From positions 124,001 through 188,000 of the forward strand of contig NZ_AZRL01000022.1 of the NCBI RefSeq assembly GCF_002895525.1: a DNA stretch of 64,000 nt, in the 5' to 3' direction. Positions 56,453 through 64,000 of this stretch are shown in pieces (within the stretch, counting starts at the first letter, position 1; each line of letters begins with the position of its first letter). A program made the position numbers and the translations under genes. The notes below the pieces were generated by a model that saw only the letters and a program-made list of their open reading frames with translations, had not been told where the DNA came from and did no database searches. Origin of the DNA: Petrotoga olearia DSM 13574. Lineage in GTDB: Bacteria > Thermotogota > Thermotogae > Petrotogales > Petrotogaceae.

Positions 56453-57076
56453 ATGAAAGTATTAGTTACTGGTTTTGAACCTTTTGGGGGCGATAAAATA
56501 AATCCAACAGAAAAAATTATCGACTCCCTAACAAATGAAAAGTTTGAAGAAGTTTCAATAGTTACAAAGGTCCTACCTGTTGTGTTCAAAAAAGCTGATG
56601 AAATTTTGACAGAACTAATGGCAAAACACAAACCTGATATCTCAATTCACTTAGGATTAGCGGGTGGTAGGAGCAGTATAAGCTTGGAAAGAGTAGCTAT
56701 AAATCTGATGGACGCTAGAATCCCCGATAATGAAAATTATCAACCAAAAGACGAACAATTAAGAAAAGATGGGGAAACAGCTTACCTATCTAAACTACCT
56801 ATAAAAGAAATAGTCAACGAATTAAGGAAAGAGGGAATCCCTTCTGTTGTTTCTAATACTGCTGGATTATATGTCTGCAACGAAGTTATGTATTTAAGTT
56901 TGTATCACTCTGAAAAATTTGGATTTCCTATTAAGACAGGTTTTATCCATGTTCCTTATCTACCAGAACAAGTCATTGAAAAATTTCTCACAAATGGTCA
57001 AAATATACCTTGCCTGCCGTTAGACTTACAGGTAAAAGCAGTGAAGATAGCAATTCAAAAAACTATAAAATTATAA
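56453..57076 (+). CDS. pcp: Pyroglutamyl-peptidase I
   Basis: Cytoplasmic cysteine peptidase that removes N-terminal pyroglutamate. The signature MKVLVTGFEPFGGDKINPT and catalytic Cys in NTAGLYVCNEVMY and His in GFIHVPYLPEQ match the family, and 207 aa is usual. The ATG follows AAGGAGG. The two membrane-protein genes that follow are often next to pcp in other bacteria. Confidence 0.95.
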   Translation: MKVLVTGFEPFGGDKINPTEKIIDSLTNEKFEEVSIVTKVLPVVFKKADEILTELMAKHKPDISIHLGLAGGRSSISLERVAINLMDARIPDNENYQPKDEQLRKDGETAYLSKLPIKEIVNELRKEGIPSVVSNTAGLYVCNEVMYLSLYHSEKFGFPIKTGFIHVPYLPEQVIEKFLTNGQNIPCLPLDLQVKAVKIAIQKTIKL

Positions 57077-57105
57077 CTTTTATATTTTAAAAAGGGGGTC
57101 TAGAG

Positions 57106-57780
57106 ATGGCTTGGTTGCCTATTTTAGGAGTTTTAATCGTTGTTTTAGGTTTAGCTTTGGGAAGTAAATTCAACATTAATCCTCTTATATCTGTTCTTTT
57201 AGGTGGTTTTGTTTCTGGACTATTAGGTGGATTAAGTGTAGTGCAGATTCTTGAGGTAATTGGTTCATCTTTTATTGCTAATAGAACTATGATTCTATTT
57301 TTAATTATGTTACCTGCTATCGGGATCACCGAAAGACATGGTCTTATGGAACAAATGGGGCATTTAATATCTAAATTAAGAGCAGCTACTCCTGGAAGAA
57401 TAGCTTATATCTACCAACTTATACGAGAGGTTTTTGTGGCAATAGGCATAAGAATAGGAGGACATGCAGCATTCGTAAGACCTTTAATTTATCCGATGGC
57501 AAGAGGATCTATAGGAGAGGCTGAAATTAATGAGGATGATGAAGAACAAATCAAAGCCATGACAGCTGCCTCAGAAAATATAGGAAATTTCTTTGCTCAA
57601 AACGTTTTTCCTGCCTCAGCTGGACTACTGTTAATTCAAGGAGTTATGGGTGAAATGGGCTTTGAGTTAAATTTAACTAGTTTAGCAAAAGCTGCCATTC
57701 CTATGGCTATAGTTGCGGCTATCTATGGATTTATTTACTTTATGATCCTAGATAGACGATTCAAAGGGGTGAGCAAATAA
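57106..57780 (+). CDS. DUF969 membrane protein, probable subunit of a two-part permease
   Basis: 224 aa with about five or six transmembrane helices. It has conserved-looking segments PLISVLLGGFVSGLLGG, IMLPAIGITERHGL and FFAQNVFPASAGLLLIQG. I recognise the DUF969 family, which pairs with DUF979 next to pcp. Together they may import pyroglutamyl peptides or 5-oxoproline, which is inferred from neighbourhood only. The last base of its TAA is the first base of the next ATG. Confidence 0.8.
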   Translation: MAWLPILGVLIVVLGLALGSKFNINPLISVLLGGFVSGLLGGLSVVQILEVIGSSFIANRTMILFLIMLPAIGITERHGLMEQMGHLISKLRAATPGRIAYIYQLIREVFVAIGIRIGGHAAFVRPLIYPMARGSIGEAEINEDDEEQIKAMTAASENIGNFFAQNVFPASAGLLLIQGVMGEMGFELNLTSLAKAAIPMAIVAAIYGFIYFMILDRRFKGVSK

Positions 57781-58712
57781 TGAAAGAATTCTTCTCTTCC
57801 ACAAATACATTAGAAATTTTCTATATTGTAATTGGATTGATTTTACTATATTACGCATATCTAACTTGGAAAGATGAAAAACACCAACAAAAGGTGGGAA
57901 CTATGATTTTTTGGATAATATTAGCTATTTTATTTATTTTTGGGAAATGGTTACCCCCCGTCATTTCTGGTATTTTGGTTGTCGTAATCGCAATTGATGC
58001 AGGTATAGGAAAGATAGGAAAAGGTACATACTTCAATACCTCAAAAGAATTTAAAGAAAAAAGAAGAAAACAACTTGGGAACAAATTATTAATTCCCATT
58101 CTAACTATTTCAGGTGTTGCGATTTTATTCGCTGTGGTTGGATGGAATCCTTTAATTGGTTTAGGATTTGGAAGTGTTATTGCATTAATATTAAATAGAT
58201 TGTATATTCCAAGAGAAACATTTGATCATATATTAGACTCTGGACGATCAACTAGCGATGCAATTGGTTGGGCCCTGGTTCTTCCACCTTATTTAGGAGC
58301 ATTGGGAGCCTTGTTCAATCAATCAGGAGTTGGGGAAATAATCGCTAGTTGGATAGAAATTATATTCCCAGTTCAGAATCTATTTTGGGCACTTTTTGCT
58401 TATGCATTTGGAATGGCTCTATTTACGATAATTATGGGAAACGCTTTTGCTGCATTTGCAGTTATCACTGCTGGAATAGGGATACCAATTGTAATCCAAA
58501 TCCACGGGGCAGATCCAGCAACAATAGCTGTTCTGGCTATGTCTGCAGGTTATTGCGGAACTTTAATGACACCTATGGCAGCTAATTTTAATATCGTTCC
58601 TGCGGCTCTTTTGGAAATGAAAGATAAGTATCGAGTTATTAAAATACAAATATCCATAGCTTTAGCATTGTGGGTAACTCATTTATTAGTAATGTATGTC
58701 ATGGCTTTCTAA
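57780..58712 (+). CDS. DUF979 membrane protein, probable partner of the DUF969 protein
   Basis: 310 aa with eight or more transmembrane helices. Typical segments are ILDSGRSTSDAIGWALVLPP, PYLGALGALFNQSGVGE, MALFTIIMGNAFAAFAVI and MSAGYCGTLMTPMAANFNI, reminiscent of Na+-coupled carboxylate permeases of the ion-transporter type. Start and stop overlap (TAATG) couples it to the DUF969 gene. Substrate unproven. Confidence 0.8.
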   Translation: MKEFFSSTNTLEIFYIVIGLILLYYAYLTWKDEKHQQKVGTMIFWIILAILFIFGKWLPPVISGILVVVIAIDAGIGKIGKGTYFNTSKEFKEKRRKQLGNKLLIPILTISGVAILFAVVGWNPLIGLGFGSVIALILNRLYIPRETFDHILDSGRSTSDAIGWALVLPPYLGALGALFNQSGVGEIIASWIEIIFPVQNLFWALFAYAFGMALFTIIMGNAFAAFAVITAGIGIPIVIQIHGADPATIAVLAMSAGYCGTLMTPMAANFNIVPAALLEMKDKYRVIKIQISIALALWVTHLLVMYVMAF

Positions 58713-58919
58713 ATAAACTTATCCATTCATTCCACAAACAGGAAATAAAAAACTTAAAGGGAAGCTAAAGCAGATTGTATGTAACTTAGAATGATGGGGG
58801 TATTTTAAAAATTTTTGGATTCTAGAAGCATTGTTAAAAGTAGGTTTCAAAGTTTCCAGAGACAGTTGAAAAACTTATAAAAAGGGGGTCTAAAACTTTC
58901 TCAAGAAAGTTATTAAATA
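58713..58919 (+). other. 207-bp gap before the second aldolase gene
   Basis: No gene is seen. It contains a faint tail-like stretch of the leader repeat (TTTTTGGATTCTAGAAGCAT near 58812) and the unusual ribosome-binding-site/hairpin/start arrangement at 58881-58922. No clear promoter hexamers were found. Confidence 0.5.
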
Positions 58920-58922
58920 ATG
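58881..58922 (+). promoter_or_regulatory. Hairpin between ribosome binding site and start codon
   Basis: AAAGGGGGT (58881-58889) is followed by the perfect hairpin AACTTTCT-CA-AGAAAGTT (58894-58911) and then the ATG at 58920. The linear distance is ~30 nt, too far for normal initiation. With the hairpin folded, it falls to about 12 nt. Stops in frame exclude an earlier start. It could act as a translational switch. Confidence 0.5.
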
Positions 58923-59555
58923 AATATTAAAAACAAAGTAGTGGAATTATGCAAAAAAATATCACAAGAGGGATTAGTGAAAGGAACCTGGGGAAATGTT
59001 TCATTAAAAGACGAAAACAAAATCTATATAACTCCATCAGGGTACCCATATGAAAAAATGGTCGATGAAGATGTTACAATAATAGATTTTGAGGGTAGAG
59101 TTCTTGAAGGATTCAGAGTACCTTCTTCGGAGTACAAACTTCATATAGCTATTTACAAAAACAGAAGCGACGTGAATTGCGTTTTACATACGCATCCTAT
59201 ATATTCATCCATAGTATCGATTGTTAAGGAGTTTATTCCACCCTTAATCGAAGATGGTATAATGATCTGTGGTGAAAAAATTAATGTAGCAAGATATGGA
59301 GAACCAGGGTCATGGGAGTTAGCTCACAATGCAGTAAAAGCTCTAGGAACAAATAACGCAGTAATATTAAAAAATCATGGTTTAGTCACTGTGGGAGCAA
59401 ACGAGACAGAAGCATTGACAGCTTCAATAGTTGCTGAAAAAACAGCTCAAATTTATATTGAAGCCCTAAAAATTGGTAATATTTCTATCCTGCCAGAAGA
59501 AGAAGCTATAAAATTGAGGAATAAGTATCTCTCTTCGTATAGACAAAAAGGCTGA
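58920..59555 (+). CDS. Second class II aldolase family protein
   Basis: 211-aa class II aldolase/adducin protein. Motifs: TWGNVS and TPSG (phosphate binding), EYKLH catalytic Glu region (VPSSEYKLHIAIY), zinc site HTHPIYSS, and third His in LKNHGLVTVG. It differs clearly from the first aldolase (53960), so it is not a recent copy. Substrate may be fuculose-, rhamnulose- or ribulose-type phosphate. Its initiation region is unusual (see hairpin entry). Confidence 0.85.
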   Translation: MNIKNKVVELCKKISQEGLVKGTWGNVSLKDENKIYITPSGYPYEKMVDEDVTIIDFEGRVLEGFRVPSSEYKLHIAIYKNRSDVNCVLHTHPIYSSIVSIVKEFIPPLIEDGIMICGEKINVARYGEPGSWELAHNAVKALGTNNAVILKNHGLVTVGANETEALTASIVAEKTAQIYIEALKIGNISILPEEEAIKLRNKYLSSYRQKG

Positions 59556-59597
59556 TTTTATTTTTGCCCTTAAAACAATGGTTTGAGGAAAATCTCT

Positions 59598-59614
59598 GAG
59601 TTTCTTAAGACATT
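59598..59614 (+). repeat. Leader-repeat tail upstream of bcp
   Basis: GAGTTTCTTAAGACATT matches the tail of the leader family (GAGTTTCTAAAGACATT) with one insertion or shift. The GC-rich head is absent. It is sense-oriented relative to bcp, 114 nt upstream. Confidence 0.4.
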
Positions 59615-59728
59615 AAAATTTTTACAAATTTCGGACATTTAGAACTCAATTTTTTACACTCAAATTATTATTTTTAAATTAGAAACAAACGTTGTGGATT
59701 CGCCTTTTAAAAAAGGAGGATGCTTAAA

Positions 59729-60217
59729 ATGAAATATCTTAATTTTGGAATAGGCGATAAAATACCAGAGTTTTCACTCAAAGATTCTGAAGGTCATCAG
59801 ATTAATAGCAGGGATTTTATCGGAAAATGGCTTGTACTCTATTTCTATCCACGGGATAACACTCCTGGTTGTACTAAAGAAGCAGTTGATTTTTCAAACT
59901 ACTTAGAGGATTTCAAAAAATACAATTGCCAAATAGTGGGAGTGAGTGCCGATACTGTAGAAAAACATTCAAACTTTAAAGAAAAACATAATTTAAAAGT
60001 GATTTTACTAAGTGACCCCGAACATTCCGTTCTTGAAAAATTCGGCGTCTGGCAACTTAAGAAGAATTACGGTAAAGAAAATTGGGGAGTTGTTAGATCA
60101 ACAATTCTGATAGATCCAAATGGAACAATTAAAAAAGTATGGGAAAATGTAAAAGTAAAAGATCATGTTTTAGATGTACTGGAAAGCTTAAAAAACCTAT
60201 CAAATAAAAGGGAGTAA
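59729..60217 (+). CDS. bcp: Bcp/PrxQ-type thiol peroxiredoxin
   Basis: Thiol peroxidase that reduces H2O2 and organic peroxides. The peroxidatic cysteine is C48 in the PRDNTPGCTKEAVDF motif. The usual PrxQ resolving cysteine five residues later is Val53 here, so this is a one-Cys form or uses C67 (KKYNCQIVG). At 162 aa it is normal. I chose the ATG at 59729, 9 nt behind AGGAGG. The ATG at 59720 abuts that site. Confidence 0.92.
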   Translation: MKYLNFGIGDKIPEFSLKDSEGHQINSRDFIGKWLVLYFYPRDNTPGCTKEAVDFSNYLEDFKKYNCQIVGVSADTVEKHSNFKEKHNLKVILLSDPEHSVLEKFGVWQLKKNYGKENWGVVRSTILIDPNGTIKKVWENVKVKDHVLDVLESLKNLSNKRE

Positions 60218-60227
60218 ACTCCCTTTT
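60206..60227 (+). terminator. Terminator after bcp
   Basis: AAAAGGGAG and CTCCCTTTT pair around TAAA. The bcp stop codon lies in the loop. The sequence is nearly symmetric, so it may also stop ferritin transcripts arriving from the other side. Confidence 0.85.
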
Positions 60228-60259
60228 ATTTATAACAGTCTATATTTTATTAAATTATT

Positions 60260-60751
60260 TCATTGCCTACTACCAAGTTGACTATTGAATATGAACAAAG
60301 CTGTTTTGTTTTCACCAATCATTTTCAAGGTATCTACAATCTTCTTTGTATTAGCTTCTTCTTCTATTTGTTCGTTTACAAACCATTGTAGAAAACTTTG
60401 AGTTGCATGATCGTTTAATTCTATGGCTAAATCAACCAACTTGTCGATAGATTGTGTAACTGAAAGTTCATGTTCATATGCATCATTAAAAGCTTCTAAG
60501 GGGCTTCCCCATCCTTTCTTCGGCTTTTCGATACTACCTAATTCTACTACACCATCTTTGTCGTAAATATAGTCATACAACTTATGGGCATGAGTAAGCT
60601 CTTCTTTTGCTTGTACTTTCATCCAATTAGCAAATCCTTCTAAATTGATTGAATCAAAATATGCTGCCATCGAATAATAGAGGTACGCGGAAAAAATTTC
60701 TTTGTTTATTTGTTCGTTAAGGGCATTCAACATCTTATCTTCTAATTTCAT
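60260..60751 (-). CDS. ftnA: Ferritin
   Basis: Iron-storage four-helix protein, 163 aa. Ferroxidase-centre stretches are EQINKEIFSAYLYYSMAAYF, the ExxH in KEELTHAHKLYDY, and the helix C/D glutamates around NEQIEEEANTKKIV. It starts with ATG behind AGGAGG. A leader-repeat tail lies upstream. Together with bcp and the ferritin-like protein at 11130, it suggests an oxygen-defence set in an anaerobe. Confidence 0.94.
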   Translation of the reverse strand: MKLEDKMLNALNEQINKEIFSAYLYYSMAAYFDSINLEGFANWMKVQAKEELTHAHKLYDYIYDKDGVVELGSIEKPKKGWGSPLEAFNDAYEHELSVTQSIDKLVDLAIELNDHATQSFLQWFVNEQIEEEANTKKIVDTLKMIGENKTALFIFNSQLGSRQ

Positions 60752-60782
60752 ATACTTATTCCTCCTCGTGATTTTAAGTATG

Positions 60783-60816
60783 CTTTCTTTAGAAACTCTA
60801 AAACTTTCTTCAAAAC
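60783..60816 (-). repeat. Leader-repeat tail upstream of ferritin
   Basis: On the minus strand GTTTTGAAGAAAG is followed by TTTTAGAGTTTCTAAAGAAAG, with the inverted repeat TTTAGA-GTT-TCTAAA identical to the copy before the ferritin-like gene at 11636. Both iron/oxygen-stress genes thus share this leader tail. Confidence 0.6.
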
Positions 60817-60973
60817 ATACAATTATCCTTATAATCCTTTTACAATAAAAATCATATTTTTAAAGTTTAGTCATTCCAAAATTTTCTATATTTAGTTAAT
60901 TATAACTTATAATTTTTTCATTTATCAAAACATTGTATTAAATAAGCAATAAAATTCTTTTTTATCAGTTTAG

Positions 60974-61002
60974 TTTACTATTTTCTTTTGATATGGTATA
61001 AT
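60974..61002 (+). promoter_or_regulatory. Promoter of the chemoreceptor gene
   Basis: TTTACT (60974-60979), a 17-nt spacer and TATAAT (60997-61002) preceded by TGG. The start codon is 35 nt downstream. Confidence 0.65.
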
Positions 61003-61037
61003 TTTGAAGAAAACGCTTCCACGAAGGGGGAATCCAT

Positions 61038-63350
61038 GTGAAAAAATTGGACTTATCTAAAGTTCATTGGTTTAACAAATTCGGTAACAAGATAGGAATT
61101 ATGTTGATTCTTTTCGCTCTGGTCCCAAGTGTATTTTTTGTAATATACATTACCAATGCTATTCAAAAAAGTTCTGAACAAAACGAGGCACAAGTATCTG
61201 CCTTGATTGAGTCTTTAAATCAGGATTATTTAGATCAAATTAATAAATATAACTCTTTAATTCAAGAACAACTAAACCAATACAACGATTATTTAACCAA
61301 TCAAATAGAAATCATTGAGGCACAATTTTCCGAACAGTTAGAAAAAAATTATACAGATTCTTTTGATAATTCTTTAGAAACCTTAAGTCACGTTTTCATT
61401 AATTTTATAGATACTGAAAAAAATTCACTTGAGAAATCAGGAAAAATGATAGCTGCTATTCCAGGTATTCAAGAGAAAACCGCTTCAAAATCTATTTCTT
61501 TGATTGAAAGATACAGTTTACTTGAACCTTACGTAACATCCCAACAATACAACGGGATGCAACTTTGGATTATGAACACTCCTGATACGCGTGGAAGTGG
61601 TTTGGAAATTACCTCAAGAAATACGTCGTATAAAGTACAAAAAAAGGCTGAAACCTATTTAAAAGGATATGAATATACAAAAGATTTGAATATCGAAGAC
61701 TTTTTAAATAACCAATTTAAAACAATCCTAGACATTGGTTATATGACTCCGGTTATAGAAACTAAGTCATTCAATTCTACACCTTATTTTATCGGAATTT
61801 TTCCAGTAGTCGATCCTATCGCTACAAACACGGTAAATGGGTTTCTAGTGGTCTTAGAAGAATTTGACAATCAAAAATTGTTGGAAATATCGAAACTTCT
61901 AGACGCATACATAACTTTATTCAATAAAGATTTCAACGTTCTTTATTCAAATTTACCAGAAGAGGAAGTTTCTTTAAATGAAAGTAAATTAAATGAACAA
62001 TTTATCAGTGAAGAAATAATCAATAAACCTTTGAGAAGTTTTTATTTCCAAACAGATGAATTCGATGGCATATACCTTCAAATTGCAAAAGAATTCCAAA
62101 CATTAGAGACATCAATCAATATTCCTTTACAAACATCTTTTGAACTACCTTCATTAACCCCGAAACAAGTAAATTTTGAATTAGATCTAGGCTTGGATAA
62201 AATTATAAGAAACGTTTTATTTATACTGTTAATTCTAATCGTTATCATTATTGTTGTCTCCTATTTGTTTAGAAAACAATTCGGAGACAGAATTGAACGA
62301 TTAACAAATGCTGTTGAAAAGCTTTCAGAAGGAGACCTAACGGTAAACTTTGAAAGCAAAAGCAAAGACGAGATAGGGCAGATGGCTAACGCTCTATCAG
62401 AAATGAGTAAAGAACTAAGAAGATCTATGGGCTCAATAATGCAAGCATCAAACAAAGTAGAAAACGCATCAGAAAGTCTAACGCAATCATCACAAGAAAG
62501 TAGAAAGAGCTCAGAAGAACTCAAAAACCAAATGGACAAGATACAAACAAACGCTGAAGAAACGGCAGGGAACGTAGAAGAAGTAACCTCAGGGGTAGAC
62601 GAAGTAGCAAGGGCGGCACAAGGAGTATCCCAAGACGCACAAAGGCTAAGTGAAGAAGCAGATGAAACAAGTAAAGCTGCAGAAGAAGGAAGCAAAACGA
62701 TAGAAAGTATAAGTCAAGCGGTGAAAGAAGCGGTAGAAAGGACAAAAGAAAGTCAAAAAGAAGTAGAAACACTCGCAAGCAATGCCAAGAACGTACAAAG
62801 TATAGTAGAAACGATAAACTCGATAACGGAACAAACGAACCTTTTGGCACTAAACGCAGCGATAGAAGCAGCAAGGGCAGGAGAAGCTGGAAGAGGATTT
62901 GCAGTAGTAGCGGATGAAATAAGGAAATTAGCGGAAGAATCAAGGAATGCAACGGATGAAATATCCCAGATACTAACCAACATAACGCAAGGAACGAACA
63001 AAGTAAACGAATCTACGAACAAGGTAGTAGGAACGATAGGAGAAATAAACGAAAAGATGGTAAATGTACAACAAAGTTTCAACAGGATAAAAGAAAGGAT
63101 AGAAAGGATGAACCAAGGGATAGAAAACATGACGGCAAGTGCAGAAGAACAAAGTGCAAGTGCGCAAGAGATGAGCACAGCGATGGACAGGGTAGCGAAA
63201 GCGGTAACAGAAATAAGTGAACAATTAGAAAGATCAAGAAGTGTAATAGACGAACAAGTAAACCAAGCTGTAGGAATAAACGAAGAAGCAAAAGAGTTGA
63301 GTGAATTAGCCACAGAGTTAAAAGGGTTGGTTGAAAGTTTTAAGATATAA
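61038..63350 (+). CDS. Methyl-accepting chemotaxis protein
   Basis: Large chemoreceptor, 770 aa. Transmembrane helix 1 is at about residues 18-38. A long extracytoplasmic sensor with a coiled-coil start and a cache-like part follows (~40-390; [10 protein letters not shown]). Helix 2 is at ~394-413. Then come HAMP and a signalling domain with the hairpin tip [20 protein letters not shown]. It ends without a CheR-binding pentapeptide. The start is GTG, since the ATG two bases earlier is followed by a stop. Codon style changes near 62290 (see findings). The ligand is unknown. Confidence 0.94.
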   Translation: MKKLDLSKVHWFNKFGNKIGIMLILFALVPSVFFVIYITNAIQKSSEQNEAQVSALIESLNQDYLDQINKYNSLIQEQLNQYNDYLTNQIEIIEAQFSEQLEKNYTDSFDNSLETLSHVFINFIDTEKNSLEKSGKMIAAIPGIQEKTASKSISLIERYSLLEPYVTSQQYNGMQLWIMNTPDTRGSGLEITSRNTSYKVQKKAETYLKGYEYTKDLNIEDFLNNQFKTILDIGYMTPVIETKSFNSTPYFIGIFPVVDPIATNTVNGFLVVLEEFDNQKLLEISKLLDAYITLFNKDFNVLYSNLPEEEVSLNESKLNEQFISEEIINKPLRSFYFQTDEFDGIYLQIAKEFQTLETSINIPLQTSFELPSLTPKQVNFELDLGLDKIIRNVLFILLILIVIIIVVSYLFRKQFGDRIERLTNAVEKLSEGDLTVNFESKSKDEIGQMANALSEMSKELRRSMGSIMQASNKVENASESLTQSSQESRKSSEELKNQMDKIQTNAEETAGNVEEVTSGVDEVARAAQGVSQDAQRLSEEADETSKAAEEGSKTIESISQAVKEAVERTKESQKEVETLASNAKNVQSIVETINSITEQTNLLALNAAIEAARAGEAGRGFAVVADEIRKLAEESRNATDEISQILTNITQGTNKVNESTNKVVGTIGEINEKMVNVQQSFNRIKERIERMNQGIENMTASAEEQSASAQEMSTAMDRVAKAVTEISEQLERSRSVIDEQVNQAVGINEEAKELSELATELKGLVESFKI

Positions 63351-63365
63351 AAAAGTTTTCAAAAC

Positions 63366-63391
63366 AAGGCAGACCAAACAGTCTGCCTTTT
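63366..63391 (+). terminator. Terminator after the chemoreceptor gene
   Basis: AAGGCAGAC and GTCTGCCTT pair around CAAACA, followed by a short T run. It lies 16 nt after the stop codon. Confidence 0.85.
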
Positions 63392-63437
63392 ATAATTGAC
63401 AAATGAACTTTACCTTAAAAAACAATTGATATTTTTA

Positions 63438-63446
63438 TGATATAAT
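63438..63446 (+). promoter_or_regulatory. Extended -10 element for the binding-protein gene
   Basis: TGATATAAT, 35 nt before the ATG. A TTGACA at 63396 is too far (39 nt) to be its -35. Confidence 0.5.
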
Positions 63447-63480
63447 TTAATTAATACAGAAATACAAGGGGGTGTATATA

Positions 63481-64000
63481 ATGAAGAAAAAATTGTTTGT
63501 CTTTATTGTCACATCTTTATTTATTAACTTGTTTGCTGTTCAAATAACTATAGCGGTCGAATCAATTGAAGATCAAATCCAATTACTAAACTCCCAAATA
63601 GAGAATTTTGAAAAACAAAATCCAGATATTGACGTTGAAATTTATTTGATTCCTAGCTACCCAGGTTCAACTTACAAATTTTACGGGACATTTGTAGTCA
63701 CCAACGCAAAAGAACCTACGATCTTATCTCTCGATATGGAATGGATAAATGAATTTTCTCCATTTCTTGTAAGCTTAAATCAAGATGCCGAATATTTTGA
63801 CGTAAACAATCTTGTTCCACAAACCATAGAAATGGTAACAATTAACAGCGAAATAAAAGCAATTCCTTATTACGTTGAAACTGGTGTTTTGTATTATCGA
63901 AAAGATTTATTAGAAAAATATGGATACGAAGTACCGAAAACTTGGGATGAATTGATTACAATCGCAAAGGATATTTCTCAAAAAGAGGGAATAGAAGGTT
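63481..64000 (+). CDS. ABC sugar transporter substrate-binding protein (3' end outside window)
   Basis: Family 1 extracellular solute-binding protein, 173 codons visible. A signal peptide (KLFVFIVTSLFINLFAVQITIA) precedes a mature start with FEKQNPDIDVEI. IKAIPYYVETGVLYYRKDLL and YGYEVPKTWDELI are hallmarks of the maltose/trehalose-type binding proteins. The cognate permease genes probably follow outside the window. The ligand is likely a glucoside or other oligosaccharide. The ATG follows AAGGGGGTG. Confidence 0.9.
   Translation, partial: MKKKLFVFIVTSLFINLFAVQITIAVESIEDQIQLLNSQIENFEKQNPDIDVEIYLIPSYPGSTYKFYGTFVVTNAKEPTILSLDMEWINEFSPFLVSLNQDAEYFDVNNLVPQTIEMVTINSEIKAIPYYVETGVLYYRKDLLEKYGYEVPKTWDELITIAKDISQKEGIEG

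Larger units (their letters stand above)
60752..61037. other. 286-bp divergent gap between ferritin and chemoreceptor genes
   Basis: No gene is seen. It is very AT-rich. The ferritin side has the leader-repeat tail, the chemoreceptor side a promoter at 60974-61002. Confidence 0.6.

Noticed and set aside
62261-63313. Long antisense reading frames opposite the chemoreceptor signalling domain
   Set aside because: They mirror the regular Glu/Ala/Ser codon pattern of the coiled coil, give Leu/Ser/Phe-rich sequences without motifs, and have no ribosome binding sites.

Overview
The window is an AT-rich bacterial chromosome segment. It most likely comes from the Thermotogota, in or near Petrotoga. 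This rests on gene content: a GH4 alpha-glucosidase that closely resembles Thermotoga AglA as I remember it, a heterodimeric ABC exporter of the TM287/TM288 type, FliY in place of FliN, and RimO-PgsA-ThpR-RecA-RecX-RNase Y in one block. No database was searched. There is no tRNA, rRNA, CRISPR array or intact mobile element. Start codons are often TTG or GTG behind strong GGAGG/AGGTG-type ribosome binding sites. Where such a site sits inside the longest reading frame, I moved the start downstream of it.

Layout. 1-6.8 kb (+): the end of polA, then rimO-pgsA and thpR-recA-recX-rny (RNA and DNA maintenance). 6.8-11.0 kb (-): sbcC-sbcD. 11.1-15.5 kb (-): small single genes, including a ferritin-like protein, a CDF metal exporter, a membrane-anchored methyltransferase, a DUF355 protein, a PEBP-like protein and a UPF0316 protein. 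15.6-18.5 kb (+): two exported proteins, one with a secretin-type STN domain. 18.6-26.8 kb (+): a two-component system, a cysteine desulfurase, yicC, remA, gmk, rpoZ, serS, rsmE and mscS. 27-37.6 kb (+): a flagellar operon, motE-fliK-flgD-flgE-flbD-motA-motB-fliL-fliM-fliY plus a small exported protein. 37.6-45.8 kb: an MBL-fold hydrolase (-), the two-subunit ABC exporter and an esterase (+), and uvrA (-). 46.2-50.1 kb: wecB (+) and a glycosyltransferase (+) flank a minus-strand pair that resembles the Kiwa anti-phage system (kwaA-kwaB). 50.2-52.9 kb (+): a LacI-type regulator and aglA. 52.9-59.6 kb: a divergent DeoR-type regulator and a deoxysugar-type module (two class II aldolases, an FGGY kinase, a broken gene) around pcp-DUF969-DUF979. 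59.7-64 kb: a one-Cys Bcp peroxiredoxin, ferritin (-), a large chemoreceptor, and the start of a sugar-binding protein gene.

Structure beyond the genes. A GC-rich leader repeat, roughly GGGGAGCAGGGCGAAGGGG followed by CGCTAATACAAGTTTT and AAAGACATT, recurs whole or in part upstream of at least nine genes, always oriented with the gene. A second repeat family, with a CATTTGC-GAA-GCAAATG hairpin, occurs before the flagellar genes motE and flbD. An extended -10 motif, TGATATAAT, recurs upstream of several transcription units. Other points worth a second look are the Kiwa-like pair, the broken gene between aldolase and kinase, a hairpin between a ribosome binding site and its start codon, a palindrome at the lacI promoter, 10-bp phased repeats by deoR, a 300-bp tandem duplication inside fliK, and a change of codon style within the chemoreceptor gene.
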